From the NCBI RefSeq assembly GCF_009677585.1, contig NZ_WKYV01000017.1:14505-78504 (forward strand): a DNA stretch of 64,000 nucleotides, written 5' to 3'. A program made the translations under genes and the position numbers. Below the pieces are notes generated by a model. It was not told where the DNA came from and did no database searches. It worked only from the letters and a program-made list of their open reading frames with translations. The DNA is from Lactonifactor sp. BIOML-A5. Lineage in GTDB: Bacteria; Bacillota; Clostridia; Lachnospirales; Lachnospiraceae. Of this stretch, positions 31,115 through 39,214 are shown piece by piece (the first letter of the stretch is position 1; every line of letters begins with the position of its first letter).

Positions 31115-31960
31115 ATGAATATACGTGAACGTTTAAAAGATAAAAAGAGAATTGTGATTAAGATAGGTTCCTCCTCTCTGACTCATGCAGAGACGGGGAG
31201 ACTGAATCTCACAAAGATGGAGATTTTGGTAAGGGAATTAAGCGATCTTCACAATCAGGGAAAGGATATTGTACTGGTCTCTTCCGGAGCAATCGCTGTG
31301 GGAAGCCGTGTTATGGGCATTGACAGAAAGCCGAATTCCGTATCAGAAAAGCAGGCATGTGCAGCAATTGGACAGGCCCGTCTGATGATGATCTATCAGA
31401 AGCTCTTTTCTGAGTATAACCAAACCGCGGCCCAGGTGCTAATGACAAAAAACACCATGGTGAACAACCTGAACCGCCAGAATGCCAAGAATACCTTTAA
31501 GGAACTCCTTCACATGGGGGCAATCCCTATTGTCAACGAGAATGATACCATCTCAACCTATGAAATTGAATTCGGAGACAATGACAATCTGTCTGCCGTA
31601 GTTGCGGCTCTGATCGGAGCGGATCTTCTGATTTTGCTCTCAGATATTGACGGTTTATTCACCGATGATCCCAATACAAACCCGGATGCACGTTTTATTG
31701 AGGTGGTTGAGACCATTGATGATACCTTATTGGACATGGGCAAATCCAGTACCGGAAGCAATGTGGGCACCGGAGGGATGGCCACGAAGCTTTCCGCTGC
31801 TACAATAGCAACCAGTGCAGGAGCGGATATGGTGATTGCCAACGGAAAGGACTTCCACATTATTCACAAGATAATGTCAGGCCGCAATCACGGCACCTTA
31901 TTTCTGGCCAATGCCAAAGAAGAATTTTATCTGATAGACTATATAGAAAAATTATTGTAA
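31115..31960 (+). CDS. proB: Glutamate 5-kinase ProB
   Basis: The first enzyme of proline synthesis, phosphorylating glutamate to gamma-glutamyl phosphate with ATP. The 281 residues contain the amino-acid kinase fold: 'RIVIKIGSSSLTH' at the start, 'IVLVSSGAIAVGSRVMG', 'NENDTISTYEIEFGDNDNLSA' region (in parts) and 'GSNVGTGGMATKLSAA'. It lacks the C-terminal PUA domain that makes E. coli ProB 367 long; the short form is common in Firmicutes. GGGAGAAAAGCC precedes ATG. The pathway partner proA lies 0.8 kb downstream with two other genes between. Confidence 0.95.
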   Translation: MNIRERLKDKKRIVIKIGSSSLTHAETGRLNLTKMEILVRELSDLHNQGKDIVLVSSGAIAVGSRVMGIDRKPNSVSEKQACAAIGQARLMMIYQKLFSEYNQTAAQVLMTKNTMVNNLNRQNAKNTFKELLHMGAIPIVNENDTISTYEIEFGDNDNLSAVVAALIGADLLILLSDIDGLFTDDPNTNPDARFIEVVETIDDTLLDMGKSSTGSNVGTGGMATKLSAATIATSAGADMVIANGKDFHIIHKIMSGRNHGTLFLANAKEEFYLIDYIEKLL

Positions 31961-31979
31961 AAGGAGAACACAGTAAACT

Positions 31980-32201
31980 ATGGATCCAATGAAACTAAAC
32001 CGAATCAATGAACTGGCACGGAAAGCCAAAGGCGAAGGCCTCACGGATGCTGAGAGGGAAGAACAGGCAAAGCTTCGTCAGGAGTACATCGCACTGGTGC
32101 GGATGAATCTCAGATCTCAGCTTGATACGATTGATTTGGTAGAAAAAGACGGAAGCGTCGTTAATCTGGGGGAAAAGTATGGAAGCAAAAAAGGTCATTA
32201 G
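31980..32201 (+). CDS. DUF896 protein (YnzC/SosC-like)
   Basis: A 73-residue protein of the DUF896 family: 'LNRINELARKAKGEGLTDAE', then 'EQAKLRQEYIALVRMNLRSQL'. The family folds as a two-helix hairpin with a flexible tail. In Bacillus relatives include YnzC and an SOS-inducible cell-division-related protein (SosC/YneB region). The true function is unclear. AAAGGAGAA lies 12-15 nt before ATG 31980, so ATG 31989 is also possible. The end overlaps the start of the formyltetrahydrofolate cycloligase gene by 23 bases. Confidence 0.88.
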   Translation: MDPMKLNRINELARKAKGEGLTDAEREEQAKLRQEYIALVRMNLRSQLDTIDLVEKDGSVVNLGEKYGSKKGH

Positions 32202-32727
32202 AAAAGAGATATTTAAGAAGAGAAGTGAAGCGACAGAGGAGCAGGTACTGGCAGACAGCCATTTGATTATGGAGAAGCTGTTTCAGCTCCATGAATTTGA
32301 AAAAGCCTCCTGTATCTATGCCTATGCAGACTACAATCACGAGGTTTCCACAAAAGAGCTTATTACCCGTGCCTGGGAATTGGGGAAAAAGGTGGCCGTT
32401 CCCAAAGTACACGGCAAGGATATGATTTTTTACCGGCTGGATTCCTTTGAACAGCTGGAACCAGGGTATTTTCAGATTCCGGAACCAGCCAGAGGGGAAA
32501 CCGTGGAGTGGGAGGACGCTCTGATGATTGTCCCGGGAGTTGCTTTTGATCGGGCGCGCCACCGGGTGGGGTACGGACAGGGATTCTATGACCGGTACCT
32601 CAGCAGGCACAGAAACCATCCCACCGTAGCAGTGGCGTTTGATTTTCAGCTGGTGCCCGAGGCACCTTACGAAGAAACGGATATCCTTCCGGATAAACTG
32701 GTGACGGAAAAAGAGATTATAGAATAG
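32179..32727 (+). CDS. 5-Formyltetrahydrofolate cyclo-ligase
   Basis: A 182-residue ATP-dependent enzyme (5,10-methenyltetrahydrofolate synthetase, YqgN/YgfA type) that returns 5-formyl-THF to the active folate pool. Features are a basic N-terminus '[20 protein letters not shown]', '[31 protein letters not shown]' in parts, and the C-terminal ATP/metal motif '[22 protein letters not shown]' (seen as '[14 protein letters not shown]'). It sits between proB and proA and overlaps the DUF896 gene, so all are likely one transcript. The start ATG is inside the DUF896 gene with GGGGGAAA upstream. Confidence 0.93.
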   Translation: MEAKKVIRKEIFKKRSEATEEQVLADSHLIMEKLFQLHEFEKASCIYAYADYNHEVSTKELITRAWELGKKVAVPKVHGKDMIFYRLDSFEQLEPGYFQIPEPARGETVEWEDALMIVPGVAFDRARHRVGYGQGFYDRYLSRHRNHPTVAVAFDFQLVPEAPYEETDILPDKLVTEKEIIE

Positions 32728-32749
32728 CAGTAAGCAGGGGGAAATAACT

Positions 32750-34006
32750 ATGGCGAACGCAATGTTGGAACAGATAGGAAGAAAAGCCAAGGACGCAGAA
32801 ACCATACTGCGCAGCCTGGAGACATCGGTTAAAAACAAAGTGCTTGTAAAAGCAGCTGACGATCTGCGTACATATACAGATACTATCCTGAAAGCCAATG
32901 GGGCTGACGTGGCCAGGGGAAAAGAAAAGGGGATGCCGGAAGGCCTCCTGGATCGTCTGACACTGACCGGGGAGCGGATTCAGGGAATGGCTGAGGGTCT
33001 GTACCAGCTGGCAGAGCTGGAAGACCCTGTGGGGGAAGTACTGGGAATGAAAAAGCGTCCCAACGGTCTGCTTATCGGACAAAAAAGAGTCCCTCTGGGA
33101 GTTGTGGGCATTATCTATGAGGCAAGACCTAACGTTACGGCAGATGCCTTCGGACTTTGCTTCAAAACCGGCAATGCAGCTATACTCAAGGGCGGAAGTG
33201 ATGCCATAGAATCCAATCAGGCTATTGTAGCCTGTATCCGCAGAAGCCTGGAGGCCTGCGGGGTCACTTCGGATGCGATATCTCTGATTACAGACACTTC
33301 CAGAGAGACAGCGGCAGCCTTCATGAAGCTGAATCAATATGTGGATGTACTGATTCCCCGGGGAGGTGCGGGGCTGATCCGCACCGTGGTAAATGAAAGC
33401 ACCATTCCTGTAATTGAGACAGGTACCGGGAACTGTCATATTTATGTAGATGAGTCTGCAGATCTCGCTATGGCGGCGGAAATTGTCACGAATGCAAAGA
33501 CCCAGAGAGTTGGTGTCTGCAATGCCTGTGAATCCCTCCTGGTGCACTGCAGGGCTGCGGAAGCCTTTCTGCCTCTTCTGGCATCCCGCCTGTCCCGGAC
33601 ACATGAGGTTGAACTGCGCGCCGATGAACGGGCGCTCTCCCTTCTGCCCAGCGCCGTGCCTGCCCAACCGGACGACTGGGGCAGGGAATATCTGGATTAT
33701 ATTCTGTCCGTAAAGATTGTGGACTCCCTGGATGAGGCCATTGCCCATATAAACCAGTATAATACCAAACATTCGGAGGCTATCATTACAAAGGATTATG
33801 CTCACGCCCAGAAATTCCTGGATGAAATAGATGCAGCGGCGGTGTATGTGAATGCCTCCACTCGTTTTACAGATGGATTTGAGTTCGGTTATGGAGCTGA
33901 GATTGGCATCAGCACACAGAAACTCCATGCCAGAGGTCCCATGGGACTTTTGGCACTGACCACAACTAAATATATCATCTATGGAAACGGACAGATCCGT
34001 CCATAG
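32750..34006 (+). CDS. proA: Gamma-glutamyl phosphate reductase ProA
   Basis: The second enzyme of proline synthesis, reducing gamma-glutamyl phosphate to glutamate semialdehyde with NADPH; an aldehyde dehydrogenase relative of 418 residues. Seen are '[20 protein letters not shown]' (about 118-137), '[11 protein letters not shown]' and the catalytic loop '[14 protein letters not shown]' with Cys257. '[18 protein letters not shown]' and '[12 protein letters not shown]' are near the end. GCAGGGGGAAATAACT precedes ATG. A large structured element right after the stop may end this operon. Confidence 0.95.
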   Translation: MANAMLEQIGRKAKDAETILRSLETSVKNKVLVKAADDLRTYTDTILKANGADVARGKEKGMPEGLLDRLTLTGERIQGMAEGLYQLAELEDPVGEVLGMKKRPNGLLIGQKRVPLGVVGIIYEARPNVTADAFGLCFKTGNAAILKGGSDAIESNQAIVACIRRSLEACGVTSDAISLITDTSRETAAAFMKLNQYVDVLIPRGGAGLIRTVVNESTIPVIETGTGNCHIYVDESADLAMAAEIVTNAKTQRVGVCNACESLLVHCRAAEAFLPLLASRLSRTHEVELRADERALSLLPSAVPAQPDDWGREYLDYILSVKIVDSLDEAIAHINQYNTKHSEAIITKDYAHAQKFLDEIDAAAVYVNASTRFTDGFEFGYGAEIGISTQKLHARGPMGLLALTTTKYIIYGNGQIRP

Positions 34007-34018
34007 GTGTCATAAAAG

Positions 34019-34133
34019 AAACCTCCTCTTCATATACTTTAGTGGAAACATTTGTCCGAGGACATTACTTACATGTTCTGCGGACCGGCGCACGGCAGAT
34101 GCCGTACGCTAAAGTATGCAGAGGAGGCTTTTT
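34019..34133 (+). ncRNA. Three-way-junction RNA candidate between proA and the M14 peptidase
   Basis: A closing helix pairs CCTCCTCT (34022-34029), CAT (34031-34033) and ACTTTAG (34036-34042) with CTAAAGT (34109-34115), ATG (34116-34118) and AGAGGAGG (34120-34127), with one mismatch and a 2-nt bulge. Inside are two more stems. P2 pairs GTCCGAGGACAT (34054-34065) with ATGTTCT/CGGAC (34073-34085) around TACTTAC. P3 pairs GCG-ACGGC with GCCGT-CGC (34088-34109) around AGAT. A T-run (34129-34133) follows, then the ATG of the peptidase gene. The right arm contains that gene's GGAGG site. It could be a terminator for proA, a cis-regulator of the peptidase, or a small repeat element. It matches no riboswitch consensus I know. 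Confidence 0.6.
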
Positions 34134-35024
34134 ATGATTTCTTTAGACAAGCACTATACATATGACGAACTGTACGATGCTATGGAACTTCTGGCTGCCG
34201 CCTACTCAGATTTTCTTATCTTCCGGAATATAGGACTCAGTCATGACAACCGCCCGATACCCATGATACGGCTGGGCCTGGGAGAACAGGTTCTTATATG
34301 TACCGCCGGCGTTCACGGCAGAGAAAGTGCGAATCCGGCAGTTTTGGTCCGCATGATTGAAGAGTACAGTGAGGCCTATGAGAAGCGTACCTTATTATAC
34401 GATATCTATGATGTACATAAACTCTGTAATACCTATTCTATATGTTTTGTACCCCTGGTGAATCCGGATGGCTATGAAACAGCCCTTCAGGGATTTTCCG
34501 GTATCCGCCATCCGGTGCTGCGGCACAGCATGCGGATGAAAGAGATTGACTGGAGTGTGTGGAAATATAACGCCAGGAGCGTAGACATTAACAGAAACTT
34601 CCCCTGCAAATCCTATGTTCAGCAGCAGCCTGAAGATTATCCCGGGAGTGAAAACGAGACGAAAGCTCTCATAGAACTTTTTCACAGCTATGAGACCGTG
34701 GCCTATCTGGATTTTCATTCCAGGGGAAGACTGATTTACTACTACAGAAATGCTATGCCTTTTCTGTACAACCAGAAAAGCTTTCGCATGGCCCGCCAGC
34801 TGCAGAAAATCTGCCATTACGCGCTTGGCAAAAAGGAAGAAGAGTTCCTATCTGTAATCAGCGGGGGAAACTCTGTAAATTACTATTCTGAGACTTTTCA
34901 GAAGCCCGCAATCACCATTGAGACTGTACCGGATGAGGCGTCCTTTCCCCTGTCGGTGGATTATCAGGCGGAGACCTATGCCGAAATCCGTTCCATTCCT
35001 CTTGCGGTTTTGAAAATGTCTTGA
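34134..35024 (+). CDS. M14-family zinc carboxypeptidase
   Basis: A 296-residue metallopeptidase of the carboxypeptidase A fold, of the group that includes gamma-D-glutamyl-diaminopimelate endopeptidases. The zinc ligands are His61 and Glu64 ('AGVHGRESANP') and His195 ('YLDFHSRG'). The catalytic Glu263 lies in 'AITIETVPDE', and substrate-binding residues are in 'DINRNFP' (about 151-157). No signal peptide, so a cytosolic role such as recycling muropeptides is likely. I chose ATG 34134, 6 nt after GGAGG; an in-frame ATG at 34116 has no site and lies inside the hairpin arm. Its ribosome binding site is held in that helix, so its translation may be controlled. Confidence 0.85.
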   Translation: MISLDKHYTYDELYDAMELLAAAYSDFLIFRNIGLSHDNRPIPMIRLGLGEQVLICTAGVHGRESANPAVLVRMIEEYSEAYEKRTLLYDIYDVHKLCNTYSICFVPLVNPDGYETALQGFSGIRHPVLRHSMRMKEIDWSVWKYNARSVDINRNFPCKSYVQQQPEDYPGSENETKALIELFHSYETVAYLDFHSRGRLIYYYRNAMPFLYNQKSFRMARQLQKICHYALGKKEEEFLSVISGGNSVNYYSETFQKPAITIETVPDEASFPLSVDYQAETYAEIRSIPLAVLKMS

Positions 35025-35049
35025 AAATACAAGATATGGTTGGTATAAT
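35021..35049 (+). promoter_or_regulatory. Promoter for the miaB-mutSL operon
   Basis: TTGAAA (35021-35026, overlapping the peptidase stop), a 17-bp spacer and TATAAT (35044-35049) with TGG before it (extended -10). It is strong and sits 32 nt before miaB. Confidence 0.8.
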
Positions 35050-35080
35050 TGCTGATGAACACGAAAGAAAGGAAATTATT

Positions 35081-36535
35081 ATGTCAAATATTTCTATGGA
35101 TACAATAGATATTACAGGGGAAGCCCCCCTGGAAGAACCTCTCAGGCAGTATTATTATATGGCGGCAGCGAAAAAGAAAATCGGGGATGCTTCCAAAAAG
35201 CTGGGGCGCCCCCTGACTTTTTGCGTGAATACCTTTGGCTGTCAGATGAATGCCAGGGATTCCGAAAAGCTTGTGGGAGTTCTGGAGGAAATCGGCTATC
35301 AGGAGGCAGCTTCGGAGCAGGCTGATTTCGTCATATACAATACCTGTACCGTCCGGGAGAATGCCAATCAGAGAGTCTATGGCCGTCTGGGTTACCTCCA
35401 CAGTCTGAAAAAAAAGAATCCTCATATGATGATCGCCCTCTGCGGCTGTATGATGCAGGAACCCCATGTGGTTGAAAAATTGAAGAAGAGCTATTCCTTT
35501 GTGGATCTTATTTTCGGAACCCATAATATTTACAAATTTCCGGAATTGATTGCCACGGCTCTGGATTCCAAACGAATGGTGATTGATATCTGGAAGGATA
35601 CGGATCAGATTGTAGAAGATCTGCCCAGTGAGAGAAAATACCCCTTCAAATCAGGGGTCAATATCATGTTCGGCTGCAACAACTTCTGCAGCTACTGCAT
35701 AGTACCTTATGTCCGGGGACGTGAGCGAAGCAGGAACCCAAGAGATATTATACGGGAAATCGAAGCACTCGCTGCAGACGGTGTGGTAGAGATTATGCTT
35801 TTGGGGCAGAATGTGAATTCCTACGGCAAGACACTGGATACTCCCATGACTTTTGCCGCACTTCTCCGGGAGATTGAAAAGGTTGAGGGAATTGAGCGGA
35901 TTCGTTTTATGACCTCTCATCCAAAGGATCTCTCAGACGAATTGATCCAGGTTATGAAAGAGAGCAAAAAAATTTGTCCTCATCTCCATCTGCCGCTCCA
36001 GTCCGGCAGCAGCCGGATTCTGGAAAAGATGAACCGGCATTATACAAAAGAGAGATACCTTCAATTAGTTGATAAAATCAGAGCGGCCGTTCCCAATATA
36101 TCTCTGACCACAGACATTATCGTGGGCTTTCCCCAGGAGACAGAGGAAGATTTCCTGGAAACGCTGGATGTTATCAGAAAGGTGAGGTATGACAGTGCCT
36201 TCACTTTTATCTATTCCAAAAGAACGGGAACTCCTGCGGCTGCTATGGAGGATCAGGTTCCGGAAGAGGTAGTCAAGGAGCGTTTCGACCGTTTGCTGAA
36301 AGAAGTGCAGGAAATCTCGCGGGAAACCTCGTCACGGCTGACCGGAACTGTACAGGAGGTTTTAGTTGAAGAAGTAAATGAACATGACAATTCTCTGGTG
36401 ACGGGGCGGCTGGGAAATAATCTGCTGGTACATTTTCCGGGGGATGCCTCTATGACAGGAAAATTATTCAAGGTTTCTCTGGATGAGTGCAAAGGTTTTT
36501 ACTATATGGGGACAGCAATAAAAAACGAAGGATAA
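35081..36535 (+). CDS. miaB: tRNA 2-methylthio-N6-isopentenyladenosine synthase MiaB
   Basis: A 484-residue radical-SAM methylthiotransferase that adds a methylthio group to i6A37 of tRNAs. The UPF0004 domain carries three cysteines that hold a second [4Fe-4S] cluster: 'CVNTFGCQMN', 'NTCTVRENA' and 'LCGCMMQEP'. The radical SAM motif CNNFCSYC has Cys199, Cys203 and Cys206. The C-terminal TRAM domain covers about 415-484. I chose ATG 35081 with AAAGGAAATT before it. A Firmicute-type N-terminal extension of about 45 residues precedes the UPF0004 domain. miaA, which makes its i6A substrate, is four genes downstream in the same operon. Confidence 0.95.
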   Translation: MSNISMDTIDITGEAPLEEPLRQYYYMAAAKKKIGDASKKLGRPLTFCVNTFGCQMNARDSEKLVGVLEEIGYQEAASEQADFVIYNTCTVRENANQRVYGRLGYLHSLKKKNPHMMIALCGCMMQEPHVVEKLKKSYSFVDLIFGTHNIYKFPELIATALDSKRMVIDIWKDTDQIVEDLPSERKYPFKSGVNIMFGCNNFCSYCIVPYVRGRERSRNPRDIIREIEALAADGVVEIMLLGQNVNSYGKTLDTPMTFAALLREIEKVEGIERIRFMTSHPKDLSDELIQVMKESKKICPHLHLPLQSGSSRILEKMNRHYTKERYLQLVDKIRAAVPNISLTTDIIVGFPQETEEDFLETLDVIRKVRYDSAFTFIYSKRTGTPAAAMEDQVPEEVVKERFDRLLKEVQEISRETSSRLTGTVQEVLVEEVNEHDNSLVTGRLGNNLLVHFPGDASMTGKLFKVSLDECKGFYYMGTAIKNEG

Positions 36536-36540
36536 AACGA

Positions 36541-39210
36541 ATGGAAATAAACAGAGATAAATTATCACCAATGATGCAACACTATTTAATGACAAAGGAT
36601 GAATATCCGGATTGTATCTTATTTTACCGTCTGGGTGACTTTTATGAGATGTTCTTTGACGATGCACTGACGGTTTCCAGAGAACTGGAACTTACCCTGA
36701 CAGGTAAAGACTGCGGAATGGAAGAGCGGGCTCCCATGTGCGGAGTTCCTTTTCATGCTGCGGAGACGTATATAAACCGTCTCATTGAAAAGGGATATAA
36801 AGCGGCAATCTGTGAACAGGTGGAGGACCCCAGGCAGGCGAAGGGTATGGTAAAGAGGGAAGTGGTGCGGGTAGTCACACCCGGTACGACTCTGAATACC
36901 CAGGCCCTGGATGAGACAAAGAACAACTATATCATGTCCCTGGTCTACATTGACGAAATCTTTGGAATTGCCGTGGCGGATGTCACTACAGGGGATTGCT
37001 TTCTCACAGAGGTAAATAAATCACGAAAGCTTTTGGATGAGATCAATAAGTTTTCCCCGGCAGAAATCATCTGCAACGAACCATTTTATATGTGCGGGAT
37101 TGATATACAGGATATGCGGAACCGCCTGGGAATTACCGTATATTCCCTGGATAACTGGTATTTTGACGACGAACTGTGCAGACGGGCCCTGCTGGAGCAT
37201 TTTCGAGTAAAAACTCTGGAAGGGCTGGGGTTAAAGGATTACGACTGCGGTGTAATTGCGGCTGGCGCTCTGTTTCAGTATCTCACAGAGACCCAGAAGA
37301 CTTCACTTTCCCACATGACTACTATATCCCCCTATATTACAGACTGCTTTATGCTCATAGACAGTTCCAGCCGGAGAAACCTGGAGCTGGTAGAAACACT
37401 CCGGGAAAAGCAGAAAAGAGGTTCTCTCCTCTGGGTACTGGATAAGACAAAAACCGCTATGGGAGCCAGAATGCTCCGCAGCTTCGTAGAACAGCCTCTG
37501 ATTGAGGAAGAATCCATCAACCGGCGCCTGGACGCCATTGAGGAGCTGAACGAGAAGGCTATCTCCCGTGAGGAAATACGGGAATACCTTGGACCTGTTT
37601 ACGATCTGGAGCGTCTGGTAAGCCGTGTCAGCTATCAGTCAGCTAACCCCAGGGATCTCATAGCGTTTAAGTCCTCTCTTCAGATGCTCCCTTATATCAG
37701 GCAGCTTTTAGGAGAGTTCTCCTGTGGGGAGCTGGTTTCTGTCAGAGAGGAAATGGACGATCTCCAGGATCTCTTTCAGCTCATCGACCGTGCTATTATG
37801 GAGGAACCTCCTTTGGCCATGAAAGAGGGGGGAATTATAAAAGAAGGGTATAACGAAGAGGTAGACAAGTTCCGCCGTGCAAAGACGGAAGGAAAAAGTA
37901 TGCTGGCAGAGCTGGAGACAAAGGAGCGGGAGAGCACCGGTATCAAGAATCTCAAGGTAAAATATAATAAAGTCTTCGGATATTACCTGGAAGTGACAAA
38001 TTCTTTCCTCTCCATGGTACCCGATTCTTATACAAGAAAGCAGACACTGACAAATGCGGAACGCTTTATCACACCGGAGCTGAAAGAGCTGGAAGATACG
38101 ATTTTAGGTGCGGAAGATAAGTTATTCGCTCTGGAGTATGAGCTGTTTGCCCAGGTTCGGGAAACTATCGCAAAAGAAGTGCTGCGGATTCAGAAGACAG
38201 CCAAGGCCATTGCGCGTCTGGATGTTTTTTCCTCCCTTTCTGTGGTGGCTCAGAGGAACCAGTATATAAGGCCAAAGATTAATACCAAGGGAGTTGTAGA
38301 CATCAAGGGAGGGCGCCATCCGGTGGTGGAGAAAATGATCTCCAATGATATGTTTATTCCCAATGACACGTATCTGGATAATAATAAGAACAGAGTGTCC
38401 GTGATCACAGGTCCCAACATGGCAGGAAAATCTACGTATATGCGGCAGACGGCCTTGATCGTGCTCATGGCACAGGTGGGCTGCTTTGTTCCTGCAAAAG
38501 AAGCCAATATAGGAATTGTGGACCGCATCTTTACTAGAGTGGGAGCTTCCGACGATCTGGCAAGCGGACAGAGCACATTCATGGTTGAGATGACAGAGGT
38601 CGCCAATATACTGAGAAATGCAACGCCCAAAAGCCTGTTGATTCTGGATGAAATCGGACGGGGCACCAGCACCTTTGACGGTCTCAGCATTGCATGGGCT
38701 GTGATTGAACATATCAGCAACCCGAAGCTTCTGGGGGCAAAGACACTATTTGCCACCCATTACCATGAATTAACGGAGCTGGAAGGAAAGCTTTCCGGGG
38801 TCAACAATTACTGCATTGCTGTAAAAGAGAAGGGGGACGATATTGTATTCCTCCGCAAGATTGTAAAGGGGGGCGCAGACAAAAGCTACGGCATTCAGGT
38901 AGCAAAGCTTGCGGGCGTTCCCGAAACTGTGATTGAGCGGGCAAAGGAACTGGTAGAAGAGCTCAGCGATGCGGATATAACTTCTGCGGTCAAGGAGATT
39001 GCAGCGGACTCTGCCCTGACCAGAGGCTCCAGGAAAAAAGCACAGGTTACCTATGACCAGATGGAGCTGGATCAAATCTCTCTTCTGGATACGGTACAGG
39101 ACAATGATATTCTGGAAGAATTGAAGAACATAGATGTTGGAAACCTGACGCCGATTGATGCTCTGAATACCATCTACCGGCTGCAGACTAAATTAAAGAA
39201 TCGGTGGTGA
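36541..39210 (+). CDS. mutS: DNA mismatch repair protein MutS
   Basis: An 889-residue mismatch-recognition ATPase. The mismatch-wedging motif Phe34-x-Glu36 is in 'LGDFYEMFFDDA'. The connector, lever and clamp domains fill about 130-560. The ATPase has Walker A GPNMAGKST (624-632), 'LDEIGRGTSTFDG' and 'FATHYHEL'. The helix-turn-helix dimer end covers about 800-889. ATG 36541 has GAAGGATAAAACG before it and follows miaB by 5 nt. mutL is 4 nt downstream, the standard pair. Normal length for MutS1. Confidence 0.97.
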   Translation: MEINRDKLSPMMQHYLMTKDEYPDCILFYRLGDFYEMFFDDALTVSRELELTLTGKDCGMEERAPMCGVPFHAAETYINRLIEKGYKAAICEQVEDPRQAKGMVKREVVRVVTPGTTLNTQALDETKNNYIMSLVYIDEIFGIAVADVTTGDCFLTEVNKSRKLLDEINKFSPAEIICNEPFYMCGIDIQDMRNRLGITVYSLDNWYFDDELCRRALLEHFRVKTLEGLGLKDYDCGVIAAGALFQYLTETQKTSLSHMTTISPYITDCFMLIDSSSRRNLELVETLREKQKRGSLLWVLDKTKTAMGARMLRSFVEQPLIEEESINRRLDAIEELNEKAISREEIREYLGPVYDLERLVSRVSYQSANPRDLIAFKSSLQMLPYIRQLLGEFSCGELVSVREEMDDLQDLFQLIDRAIMEEPPLAMKEGGIIKEGYNEEVDKFRRAKTEGKSMLAELETKERESTGIKNLKVKYNKVFGYYLEVTNSFLSMVPDSYTRKQTLTNAERFITPELKELEDTILGAEDKLFALEYELFAQVRETIAKEVLRIQKTAKAIARLDVFSSLSVVAQRNQYIRPKINTKGVVDIKGGRHPVVEKMISNDMFIPNDTYLDNNKNRVSVITGPNMAGKSTYMRQTALIVLMAQVGCFVPAKEANIGIVDRIFTRVGASDDLASGQSTFMVEMTEVANILRNATPKSLLILDEIGRGTSTFDGLSIAWAVIEHISNPKLLGAKTLFATHYHELTELEGKLSGVNNYCIAVKEKGDDIVFLRKIVKGGADKSYGIQVAKLAGVPETVIERAKELVEELSDADITSAVKEIAADSALTRGSRKKAQVTYDQMELDQISLLDTVQDNDILEELKNIDVGNLTPIDALNTIYRLQTKLKNRW

Positions 39211-39214
39211 TACT

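Noticed and set aside
32717..33928. 403-codon open frame on the minus strand across proA
   Set aside because: It is antisense to a clear proA, has Cys/His-rich random composition, no ribosome binding site and no family match.
34019..34133. Known riboswitch classes (TPP, cobalamin, SAM, THF, guanidine, c-di-GMP) or a T-box for this element
   Set aside because: None of their conserved core sequences could be found by eye; it is therefore kept only as an unclassified structured RNA.
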